Source: Corynebacterium caspium DSM 44850 (GTDB lineage Bacteria > Actinomycetota > Actinomycetes > Mycobacteriales > Mycobacteriaceae). Taken from it: a DNA stretch of 64,000 nt. Shown piece by piece: positions 57,234-64,000 of the stretch. Numbering within the stretch: the stretch's first letter is position 1; each line of letters starts with the position of its first letter. The notes under the pieces were generated by a model, which was not told the DNA's origin, did no database searches, and saw only the letters and a program-made list of their open reading frames with translations. The position numbers and the translations under genes were made by a program. The stretch is taken from assembly GCF_030440555.1 (NCBI RefSeq), contig NZ_CP047118.1, forward strand, positions 434,001 through 498,000, written 5' to 3'.

Positions 57234-59119
57234 TCAGTGAACTTTCTTTCCCAAGCAGATCGTACGGGATCTGCTTGCGAAAGCAGCAGATCAAAACGAT
57301 CATTAGCAATTTCAACAATCTCTGTAAGCGTAGCGCGTCGCTCTTGCTCATCGGAGTTCGCTAAGCGGCGCACCCCGTCATTAATTACGTGCTCTACGGT
57401 ATCTGTAGTGGCTAAATAGGCTACGAAAGGACGCTGGAAGCGGTCGCGATAAGCTTCCGAGATTTCATTTAGGCGGGCGATCTGGACGTCGTCTAGATCA
57501 TCAATACCAATGGATCCGGTATTTTCATTTAGTTCGCGGTACTCATCGTCGCTGCGCAAAATCAAAGTGGCCATATCTGGATAATCCGCAATCAGGGATT
57601 CCCGCTTGGCATCGGGGGCAGTTAGTACGGCTACCTGCACGGCTTCGCGCAATTCGGTGATATTGGCAAAGGGGCGAGACTCCCAAGCAATTTCCAACGG
57701 CCAAATTTCATTATTGAAAAGTGTGTGGAAAGTGCGCACAAAACTTTCCCGATCCATCTCATTTACTTGGGCCAAAGTAATGCCGCCTTCTGTTACTTGT
57801 TGGGTATTGCGCCCAATATGGAAGAACAGCAGGTTCAAAATAATGGCCGTAATAGCACCCACAGACATGCCAGAAGATACAAAAGTCCGAGACCATTCAG
57901 GCAAAGCCTGGGAAAGCTCTGGCTTAAAAGTAATCAACATAGCTAGGCCCAAAGCGCTGGTTACAATTACCGAATTGCGGTAATCAGCCATATCACTTTT
58001 CGCAATAGTTTGCATCCCCACCCAAGCCACATTGGCAAAGAGCATTAACGATGCCGCCCCTAATACTGGGGAAGGAATAGAAGCCACAATAGCGCCAGCT
58101 TTAGGCAGCAAACCCAAGATAATCATGAAACCGGCCGCCGCCGCAGCTACCCAGCGAGACTTCACCCCAGTAATGCGCACCAAACCTACGTTTTGGGCAA
58201 AACAGGTATAAGGGAAGGAATTCATGATGCCGCCGATGGTGGTGGAAATACCGTCGGCGCGGATAGCGCGGGCCACATCATCTTTGCGAATGCGTTTGCG
58301 CACAATCTCTCCGGTGGCAAAAACATCGCCAGTAGTTTCCACCATGGTGATAATCATGACCACGATCAAAGATAAAATAGCGCCGATATTAAATTGCGGG
58401 GCCCCAAAATAGAAGGGGGTGGTAATCCCTAAATAATTGGCTTCAGAGACCGCACTTAGGGAAGCATCGCCCAGGGCAAGTGCAGCAATCGTGCCGATTA
58501 CCAGTCCAAATAGGATGGCTAAGGTGCCCAAAAAGCCGGTGAAAAAGCGTTGCGCTAGGACGATAATTAAAATTACCAAGAAACCGTAGACTAGATCGCG
58601 GGTCTTGGGGGTGCCATCGGCGTAGTTTACAAAGTCATTTGCAGAAACTGCCAAAAGCGAAGTTCCCATAACCAGCAATACTGTGCCAGTAACTACTGGT
58701 GGGAAAAAGCGCAGGAAGCGCGTAAATAGGGGGGTGACAAAGAATGTAAAAAGCCCTGCCACGATTACTGCACCGTAAATCGTTGGCAGGGATTCTACGC
58801 CACCAGCACCATCGGTTACTCCTAGGCCGATAGCAATAATGGGAGCAACTGCGGTGGTAGTTACACCTTGCACAATTGGCAGGCGCGCACCCACATATTT
58901 GCCGATACCTACTGACTGAATCAGGGTAGCAATACCGCAAGTGAGCAGGTCGGCATTGATGAGGTGAATTGTAGTTTCAGTATCAAGATTAAGAGATCCT
59001 GCAATTAGCAGGGGCACAATTACCGCACCAGCGTAGAAAGCCAGCACGTGTTGGAGCCCCAGGGCAAAAAGTTTAGGAGGACTAGGGACAGTATCAACGG
59101 GACTTTTCACTGGTCTCAT
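57230..59119 (-). CDS. Nucleobase permease (NCS2) fused to an OHCU-decarboxylase-like domain
   Basis: A 629-residue two-part protein. Residues 1-445 are an NCS2 xanthine/urate permease: LGLQHVLAFYAGAVIVP at the start, then GKYVGARLPIVQG and the NSFPYTCFAQNVGLVRITG signature in helix 10. Residues about 465-629 look like 2-oxo-4-hydroxy-4-carboxy-5-ureidoimidazoline decarboxylase, the enzyme after uricase in urate breakdown (ESRPFANITELREAV, RFQRPFVAYLA, RLANSDEQERRATLTEI). The catalytic His of the HPDL motif is replaced by Tyr513 (DYPDM), so activity is doubtful. It leads the ABC operon, overlapping dppA-like gene; no other urate gene is visible. Confidence 0.85.
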   Translation of the reverse strand: MRPVKSPVDTVPSPPKLFALGLQHVLAFYAGAVIVPLLIAGSLNLDTETTIHLINADLLTCGIATLIQSVGIGKYVGARLPIVQGVTTTAVAPIIAIGLGVTDGAGGVESLPTIYGAVIVAGLFTFFVTPLFTRFLRFFPPVVTGTVLLVMGTSLLAVSANDFVNYADGTPKTRDLVYGFLVILIIVLAQRFFTGFLGTLAILFGLVIGTIAALALGDASLSAVSEANYLGITTPFYFGAPQFNIGAILSLIVVMIITMVETTGDVFATGEIVRKRIRKDDVARAIRADGISTTIGGIMNSFPYTCFAQNVGLVRITGVKSRWVAAAAAGFMIILGLLPKAGAIVASIPSPVLGAASLMLFANVAWVGMQTIAKSDMADYRNSVIVTSALGLAMLITFKPELSQALPEWSRTFVSSGMSVGAITAIILNLLFFHIGRNTQQVTEGGITLAQVNEMDRESFVRTFHTLFNNEIWPLEIAWESRPFANITELREAVQVAVLTAPDAKRESLIADYPDMATLILRSDDEYRELNENTGSIGIDDLDDVQIARLNEISEAYRDRFQRPFVAYLATTDTVEHVINDGVRRLANSDEQERRATLTEIVEIANDRFDLLLSQADPVRSAWERKFTE

Positions 59120-59229
59120 TTCTCAGAGCATGGTCATTACGCCAGGTAATTTAACACGTGATAACCAGGACCTTGCTTTCAGGTAACATCTGTGCGCTTT
59201 TTGGGGGTTCTTTAAATGCTGCGGGGGTG

Positions 59230-59260
59230 TTGCACTATTGCTGGTTCAAAGTGGCACAAT
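59230..59260 (+). promoter_or_regulatory. Likely promoter of the AEC carrier gene
   Basis: TTGCAC (59230-59235) and CACAAT (59255-59260) are spaced by 19 bases; the start would fall at the ATG, giving a leaderless mRNA. Confidence 0.4.
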
Positions 59261-59267
59261 ATGGCCT

Positions 59268-60194
59268 ATGCTGCATGTGCTCAGCGGATTTGGCGTGGTC
59301 ATAATAGTTATGGCCATAGGGTATGCGCTCGCCCGGAGTGAAATTTTAGGCCCCGGTGCGCGGCGCAGCTTCGCACTTTTTGTTTACACCGTGGCTACCC
59401 CAGCATTGCTTTTTGAAAAGCTCACCCATACGGATCCGCGCACTGTTTTTGGGGCCCCGATTTTGGTGGCTGCAAGTTCTGCTATTTTGCTAGGTGTAGT
59501 AGTGGCCTGCAGTATGTGGCTGCTTTATAAATGGCGCCCCGATGAAGCCATTATCGCAGCTCTGGGCGCATCCTATGCCAATGCTGGCAATTTGGGGATA
59601 CCTTTAGCGGCCTATATTTTAGGCGATGCTGCCGTAGTAGTTCCGGTAATGCTATTTCAGATAGCAATATATGCCCCGGTTAGTTTGACTGCCATAGATA
59701 TTATTCAGCATGGTAGTGGGCTTAAATGGGCGGGGCATTTGCGTGGGGCAGTGGGTACTGCTTTAAAAAATCCGATGCTTTTAGCTGCACTTCTCGGGGT
59801 AGTTTGTGCCAGCACTAATGTGGCTATTCCGGCATTGATATCTGAACCTATCAGTTTGGTGGCGGCGGCTTGTGTACCGCTGGCTTTAATTGTTTTTGGA
59901 ATGTCTTTGTATAAATCCCGGCCGCAACTGAGTGTTGCAGTAGTGGTTATTGCTTTATTAAAAAATATTTTGCATCCAGTAATAGCTGGACTTATAGGGG
60001 CCTTTATTTTTGGGCTCAGTGGGCAGAGCTTAGAAACTGTAATCGTGCTGGCTGCTTTGCCCACTGCTCAAAATGTGTACACCTATGCGGTGCGTTTCCA
60101 GGTCAAAGAAGAATTTGCCCGCGATATTGGGGTGGTATCTACTGTTTTATCAGTGCCAAGTATTTTAGGGATTGCCCTGCTCTTAGGTGGTTAG
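59268..60194 (+). CDS. AEC-family (auxin efflux carrier-type) transporter
   Basis: Ten-helix carrier of 308 residues with the two inverted halves typical of AEC: GFGVVIIVMAIGYALARSEI, the GASYANAGNLGIPLAAYILG crossover and LPTAQNVYTYAVRF in the second crossover. I chose the ATG at 59268 (MLHVLSGF), with CACAAT (59255-59260) at leaderless distance; a TTG start at 59238 would lie between promoter boxes. Substrate unknown (malate or other organic anions are common in this family). Its end overlaps the convergent oxidoreductase by four bases. Confidence 0.88.
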   Translation: MLHVLSGFGVVIIVMAIGYALARSEILGPGARRSFALFVYTVATPALLFEKLTHTDPRTVFGAPILVAASSAILLGVVVACSMWLLYKWRPDEAIIAALGASYANAGNLGIPLAAYILGDAAVVVPVMLFQIAIYAPVSLTAIDIIQHGSGLKWAGHLRGAVGTALKNPMLLAALLGVVCASTNVAIPALISEPISLVAAACVPLALIVFGMSLYKSRPQLSVAVVVIALLKNILHPVIAGLIGAFIFGLSGQSLETVIVLAALPTAQNVYTYAVRFQVKEEFARDIGVVSTVLSVPSILGIALLLGG

Positions 60195-61186
60195 CGTTTT
60201 GCTAGACCCCAAGCTTGGGCAATTACTTTTAGGGCTTGGGCGGTATCTGTTTGGGTGGGGGATTGCACAGCTAAAAGTAGTTCATCTGCTTGGGCTAGTT
60301 TGGCGAAATCGTTGAGGTATTCCTGGATCGTCGGGCCATCGCCTACTGCGGTATAGCGTCTCCGGGCCAAGATGCGCGCTGCGGTGGGAGAATCCATCAG
60401 GGAATCTAATTCTTCTTCACTTAGGCTTCCTTTGCCACGCCCCGCCATTTGACTGACCCACCGGCGTTTGGTTTCTCGGTGATGTTGTAAGGCAAGTTCT
60501 GTAGTGGGAGCTGCAGTTATATTTAGGGCGGCAATTACATAAGGGGAGTCTAAATATTGTGAGGGCTGGAAATTTTCGCGATAGTGTCGTACTGCTTCTA
60601 CTAGTTCTTTCGGGGAAAAATGGGAAGCAAAACTATAGGGAAGGCCAAATTTGGCGGCTAAGGTTGCCCCAAAAAGTGAAGAGCTCAAAATGTAGAGAGG
60701 TATGTGGGTATCGGCGCCAGGGATAGCTTGGATGCCTGGGAAAGGCGATTCTGCGGAGAGGAATCCTAATAATTCGGCGACATCTGTGGGGAAATTATCG
60801 GCACCGTGGGGGTTGCGTCTTAAGGCGTGCCCCAAAGTGGTGGGATCAGTTCCCGGTGCTCGTCCTACCCCTAAATCTATGCGTTCAGGATAGAGCTCAG
60901 CTAAGGTGCCAAATTGCTCTGCTACCAGGTAAGGGGCGTGGTTAGGAAGCATTACGCCGCCAGCTCCCAGCCGAATAGTGGAAGTATGGGCACCCACGTG
61001 GGCAATAATTACTGCCGGGGCAGCAGAAGCTATGGATTTCATATTATGGTGTTCGGCGTACCAAATCCGGTGGAACCCTAATTTTTCGGCTAATTGGGCA
61101 GTGGCCACGGAGCGTTGAAAGGCGTGGCGGGGGCGTTCTCCAGGGTAGAGACTGCAGAAATCTATTAGGGATAAAGGTAGGGACAT
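60191..61186 (-). CDS. Luciferase-like flavin-dependent monooxygenase (MsnO8/YhbW type)
   Basis: TIM-barrel FMN oxidoreductase of 331 residues. FHRIWYAEHHNMKSIASAAP and RIDLGVGRAPGTD are the marks of the alkanal-monooxygenase-like group. In C. glutamicum a gene of this type follows aecD and brnQ, as here. I chose the ATG at 61186; the four-codon-longer GTG is inside the upstream stem. The start codon directly follows a 16-bp inverted repeat (61188-61252), which may limit ribosome access. Confidence 0.9.
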   Translation of the reverse strand: MSLPLSLIDFCSLYPGERPRHAFQRSVATAQLAEKLGFHRIWYAEHHNMKSIASAAPAVIIAHVGAHTSTIRLGAGGVMLPNHAPYLVAEQFGTLAELYPERIDLGVGRAPGTDPTTLGHALRRNPHGADNFPTDVAELLGFLSAESPFPGIQAIPGADTHIPLYILSSSLFGATLAAKFGLPYSFASHFSPKELVEAVRHYRENFQPSQYLDSPYVIAALNITAAPTTELALQHHRETKRRWVSQMAGRGKGSLSEEELDSLMDSPTAARILARRRYTAVGDGPTIQEYLNDFAKLAQADELLLAVQSPTQTDTAQALKVIAQAWGLAKR

Positions 61187-61187
61187 G

Positions 61188-61252
61188 AAAACCACCTGGC
61201 ACTTGATTGCAATACTTCTCTTTAGAAGTACAACGAGTGCACAGGTGGTTTT
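61188..61252 (-). terminator. Nested hairpin at the brnQ-luciferase junction
   Basis: AAAACCACCTGGCACT (61188-61203) pairs with AGTGC plus CAGGTGGTTTT (61236-61240 and 61242-61252) over 16 bp with one bulged base; the loop holds a second perfect hairpin TACTTCT/AGAAGTA (61213-61219, 61224-61230). On the minus strand the stem ends in TTTTC and then the luciferase ATG, so it is probably a brnQ terminator or attenuator that also covers the next start. Confidence 0.75.
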
Positions 61253-61272
61253 AGTTCCGCGGCGATAAGCTG

Positions 61273-62673
61273 CTAGATCATAGCTTTCGATGCAACAACG
61301 TTATAATCGCGAGCTTCTTGCTTGCGAATGACGTCAATAATCACTCCGACAATGCTCATAACTACGGCGGGAACTACCCAGCCAAGTTCGAGATCATGTA
61401 GCGGTGCCCAAGAAATAAAGGGCTCAATGGCGCTAAGGCCAATGGAATTTAGAGTTACCAAACCAGAGAAAATAGCAGCAGTCCAGATTCCTAAAATATA
61501 GGTCATGTGGAAGTTAACCGCTTTTTTCACAAATGGTGCCAACATAGTTAGCAATACCAAGGCGATGGCTGGGGCATAAATAAAACCAATAATGGGGGCG
61601 GCAATAGAAAGCACCTTATTTAGGCCCATGGAGGAGATAACCGCTGACATAATTGCGAACACAATGGCCCATACTCGATAAGAAATACCAGGTAGTAGCA
61701 CATTAAAGAATTCACTCGATGCCGCGATCAAGCCAACAGCGGTGGTTACACAAGCCAGTAGCACGATGGCTCCAAAGGCAATCTGGCCAGGTGTGCCCAA
61801 AAGCAGGTAGGAGGCTGCAGAAAGCAGGCCGGCACCGTCTTCGTATTTTTCTGGGTTCGGGATGGAGTGACCAATAAAAGCTAGACCCAAGTAGAAGATA
61901 GCCAGCAAAGCCCCTGCACCGATGCCGGCAATGGCAGTACCTCGGAGTTGGCCTGCACGGCTTTTAACTCCGTTATAGCGCAAGGCATTAATAACGATAA
62001 TGCCAAAAGCTAAGGAAGCGATGGCATCCATAGTGAAATAACCTTGTAACAGGCCACCGGCTAGCGGTACTTCAGCAAATTTTTCAGCTGGAGGATTCTG
62101 GTTGAAGCTATCAAAATTGATGACTGCTAATACCATTAGCAGGACCAACAAAATGATTAGCATGGGGGTTAACCACTGCCCTAGGCGCGAAACCACTTCA
62201 TTAGGGTTATAAGCCAGAGCTAGGGAAACTCCAAAGAAGATGAAGTTGAAGATGATGCCAGCCACTGGGGAAGTCCAGTGGGTGAGGGGTTGAATAGCTG
62301 TGGAATAACTAACTGCACCGGTACGGGGCAGGGCGTAGAAAGCGCCGATGGCTAGATAAGCAATTATTGGGAAGGCATAGGAGAAGAATTTTCCGCCTCT
62401 AGAGGCCATATCGCGCAGGTTATTGCCAGAAACACCAACTGCTATCAAGGCAATTACTGGAAGAGCCACACTGGTGAGCAAAAAGCCGATAATTGCAGGT
62501 TTGAAAGCACTGCCTGCTTCGACGGCTAGCCAGGGCGGGAAGATAAGGTTTCCAGCTCCGAAGTACATGGAAAATAACATTAAGGTCGTGAAGAGCAAAA
62601 GTTTAATGCTGAGTCCACTGGATCCCTTTTTTGTGTCAGCCGATGCGGCAACCTGTGTTGTCGTTCTGCTCAT
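61273..62673 (-). CDS. brnQ: Branched-chain amino acid:cation symporter BrnQ
   Basis: Importer of leucine, isoleucine, valine and, in C. glutamicum, methionine. Residues begin MSRTTTQVAASADTKKG, then LFTTLMLFSMYFGAGNLIFPP, the LIVCS family signature, and about 12 helices to the C-terminal RKQEARDYNVVASKAMI. I chose the ATG at 62673, with TTAGAG upstream; the frame extends seven codons to an ATG at 62694. It lies 173 bases downstream of aecD on the same strand. Confidence 0.94.
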   Translation of the reverse strand: MSRTTTQVAASADTKKGSSGLSIKLLLFTTLMLFSMYFGAGNLIFPPWLAVEAGSAFKPAIIGFLLTSVALPVIALIAVGVSGNNLRDMASRGGKFFSYAFPIIAYLAIGAFYALPRTGAVSYSTAIQPLTHWTSPVAGIIFNFIFFGVSLALAYNPNEVVSRLGQWLTPMLIILLVLLMVLAVINFDSFNQNPPAEKFAEVPLAGGLLQGYFTMDAIASLAFGIIVINALRYNGVKSRAGQLRGTAIAGIGAGALLAIFYLGLAFIGHSIPNPEKYEDGAGLLSAASYLLLGTPGQIAFGAIVLLACVTTAVGLIAASSEFFNVLLPGISYRVWAIVFAIMSAVISSMGLNKVLSIAAPIIGFIYAPAIALVLLTMLAPFVKKAVNFHMTYILGIWTAAIFSGLVTLNSIGLSAIEPFISWAPLHDLELGWVVPAVVMSIVGVIIDVIRKQEARDYNVVASKAMI

Positions 62674-62846
62674 AGTATGGACTCTAACTTTCATATAGTG
62701 AGATGGAAACTTGTTGAAAACACTTTAAACCGTAGCGGGGTATATATGCCAATGCAGGTCATAAATATTTAATAATAAAGTGTCCAGGCTCACATCTAAA
62801 CCCCCCAGTGGCACCCCCCGGAATTATTTTGCGATGCAAGCGTCCA

Positions 62847-63995
62847 CTAAAGCTCAGGCGCCGCAGAGCCTGCCTGTTTTATTGCTTGTGCCATACGTGA
62901 AATGGCTTCGGCTAGAATTTCTCGCGAGGTGGCAAAATTGAGCCGCGCATGGCCGGCGCCACCAGGACCGAAAGCGCTGCCATCATTAAGGGCTACTTTG
63001 GCGTGTTCTAAAAGGTATTGCGCCGGATTTTTGCCGATGGCTGTATCGCGGAAATCTAGCCATAACAAATAGGTAGCGTCTGGGTTACTAATTTTTAGGC
63101 CGGGGATTTGGGTGGGAAGTTCTTCAACCAGGTAATCGCGGGTTTCTTTGAGGTAGCTCAGCTGTTCTTGCAGGTGTTCCCAGCCTTTTTGATAACACGC
63201 AGTAGCCCCAATAATGCCCAGGATGGAAGTTCCTTCCTTGGTGATCTCAGTTAAAGATTGCCAAATTTCCCAGTCTTGCTCATTTGTGAAAATCATCTGG
63301 GCACATTTTAAACCAGCAATATTCCAGGCCTTGGAGGTAGCGGTAATAGTTATGCAGACTTTGGCTGCTTGTTCAGAGATGCCAGCAGCGGGAATATTAC
63401 AGCCGGAAAACACTAAAGGTGCATGAATCTCATCTACTAGAATTCGACCGCCATATCTATCGGCCACTGCAACTAGTGCTGTTAAAAACTCTTCGCTAAA
63501 GGTATATCCCAAAGGATTATTAGGAGAAGCCAATAATAAAGATCCAGCGCCATTAGCAAAGGCTTGCTCGATCTCAGTTAAATCCAGCCCGCCAGTTGCA
63601 TTCACATAAATAGTTTTTCTATTTAGGGTTTTCGGAATCTGTAAAAAGGGCGGATAACTAGGTACTGGCACAATAATTGGGGAATCTGGGCGGGTGAAAT
63701 ATTGGACGGCTAAAACCATGCCTCGAACGACGTCTGGAATCGGCACAATTCGTTCTGGATTAGGGTGCCACCCATAGTGGGCTGCATAGAAGTCAGCTAC
63801 GGCCTCAGGAAGTTCAGAATGGGCAGGGTGATAGCCAAAACTTTCATCATCTATTGCCTTATATAGGGCAGTTTTGATTGCTGGCGCAGTGGGAAAATCC
63901 GATTCAGCTATCCAGAGAGGAAGCACATCATCTGGATAAGTTGTCCACTTCATAGTTTTACGCTGCCGAAGTTCAATTAAATCTGGGAATTTCAT
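62847..63995 (-). CDS. aecD: Cystathionine beta-lyase / C-S lyase (MalY/PatB type)
   Basis: PLP enzyme cleaving cystathionine, cysteine conjugates and aminoethylcysteine. The PLP-binding lysine lies in ITATSKAWNIAGLKC, with the LLASPNNPLG and RILVDEIHAPLV blocks before it. Length 382, nearer to MalY/PatB than to MetC. Order aecD-brnQ-luciferase-like gene is the C. glutamicum order, where AecD and BrnQ take part in methionine and branched-chain metabolism. The promoter lies beyond the window end, five bases away. Confidence 0.94.
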   Translation of the reverse strand: MKFPDLIELRQRKTMKWTTYPDDVLPLWIAESDFPTAPAIKTALYKAIDDESFGYHPAHSELPEAVADFYAAHYGWHPNPERIVPIPDVVRGMVLAVQYFTRPDSPIIVPVPSYPPFLQIPKTLNRKTIYVNATGGLDLTEIEQAFANGAGSLLLASPNNPLGYTFSEEFLTALVAVADRYGGRILVDEIHAPLVFSGCNIPAAGISEQAAKVCITITATSKAWNIAGLKCAQMIFTNEQDWEIWQSLTEITKEGTSILGIIGATACYQKGWEHLQEQLSYLKETRDYLVEELPTQIPGLKISNPDATYLLWLDFRDTAIGKNPAQYLLEHAKVALNDGSAFGPGGAGHARLNFATSREILAEAISRMAQAIKQAGSAAPEL

Positions 63996-64000
63996 GTACC

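Overview
The window is chromosomal DNA from a member of the genus Corynebacterium or a very close relative. The gene order is the main evidence: ettA / thioesterase / DsbA-like thiol protein / rpiB / tig / clpP1-clpP2 / clpX, then tetR-mdh, valS-folC-ndk-rne-rplU-rpmA-obg-proB-hydroxyacid dehydrogenase-proA-nadD-rsfS-phosphatase-degV-comEA-comEC-holA, rpsT-lepA-BCCT carrier, and aecD-brnQ-luciferase-like oxidoreductase. This is the order I know from C. glutamicum and, in part, from Mycobacterium tuberculosis. Paired clpP genes, an RNase E with a long N-terminal extension, a mycothiol-type CPFC thiol protein and many apparently leaderless starts agree with this. Base composition is moderate (roughly half GC by eye), so it is not one of the high-GC species. 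The species cannot be fixed from sequence reading alone.

Layout: 1-5.9 kb holds translation and stress housekeeping genes (end of an SSB-like gene, ettA, thioesterase, a GntR/UTRA regulator broken by an in-frame stop, DsbA-like protein, rpiB). 5.9-9.5 kb holds tRNA-Gly, tRNA-Pro, tig and clpP1-clpP2 with a ClgR-type operator. 9.5-11.7 kb is a small accessory patch (YetF-like membrane protein, aromatic-acid-type MFS carrier, 4-oxalocrotonate tautomerase) lying where C. glutamicum carries its large aromatic catabolism cluster. 12-27.7 kb is core: clpX, tetR, mdh, a DHA2 drug-efflux-type carrier, valS-folC-DUF4233, a GNAT protein, ndk, rne, rplU-rpmA. 27.9-30.3 kb is a three-gene insertion into the conserved rpmA-obg interval: two secreted proteins with SipW-type signal peptides around a dedicated ER/archaeal-type signal peptidase. 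30.4-45.7 kb returns to core genes (obg, proB, proA, nadD, rsfS, gpgP-like, degV, comEA, comEC, holA, ankyrin protein, LysE exporter, rpsT, PemK-like protein, lepA). 45.8-64 kb is mostly transport and anaerobic metabolism: a BCCT carrier, an orphan gene flanked by GC-rich repeats, a pyruvate formate-lyase locus whose enzyme is naturally split into two polypeptides plus its activase, a five-gene operon joining a nucleobase permease/OHCU-decarboxylase-like fusion to a complete peptide-type ABC importer, an AEC carrier, and aecD-brnQ-luciferase.

The strongest candidates for something unusual are the SipW-type secretion cassette (possible surface fibre or adhesin system), the split pyruvate formate-lyase with a separate glycyl-radical subunit, and the permease-OHCU fusion in which the expected catalytic histidine is replaced by tyrosine. 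Smaller signals include paired perfect DnaA boxes in a hairpin upstream of comEA-comEC-holA, a family of CACCGC-like simple repeats in spacers and protein linkers, and a palindrome placed against the -10 of the likely pfl promoter.
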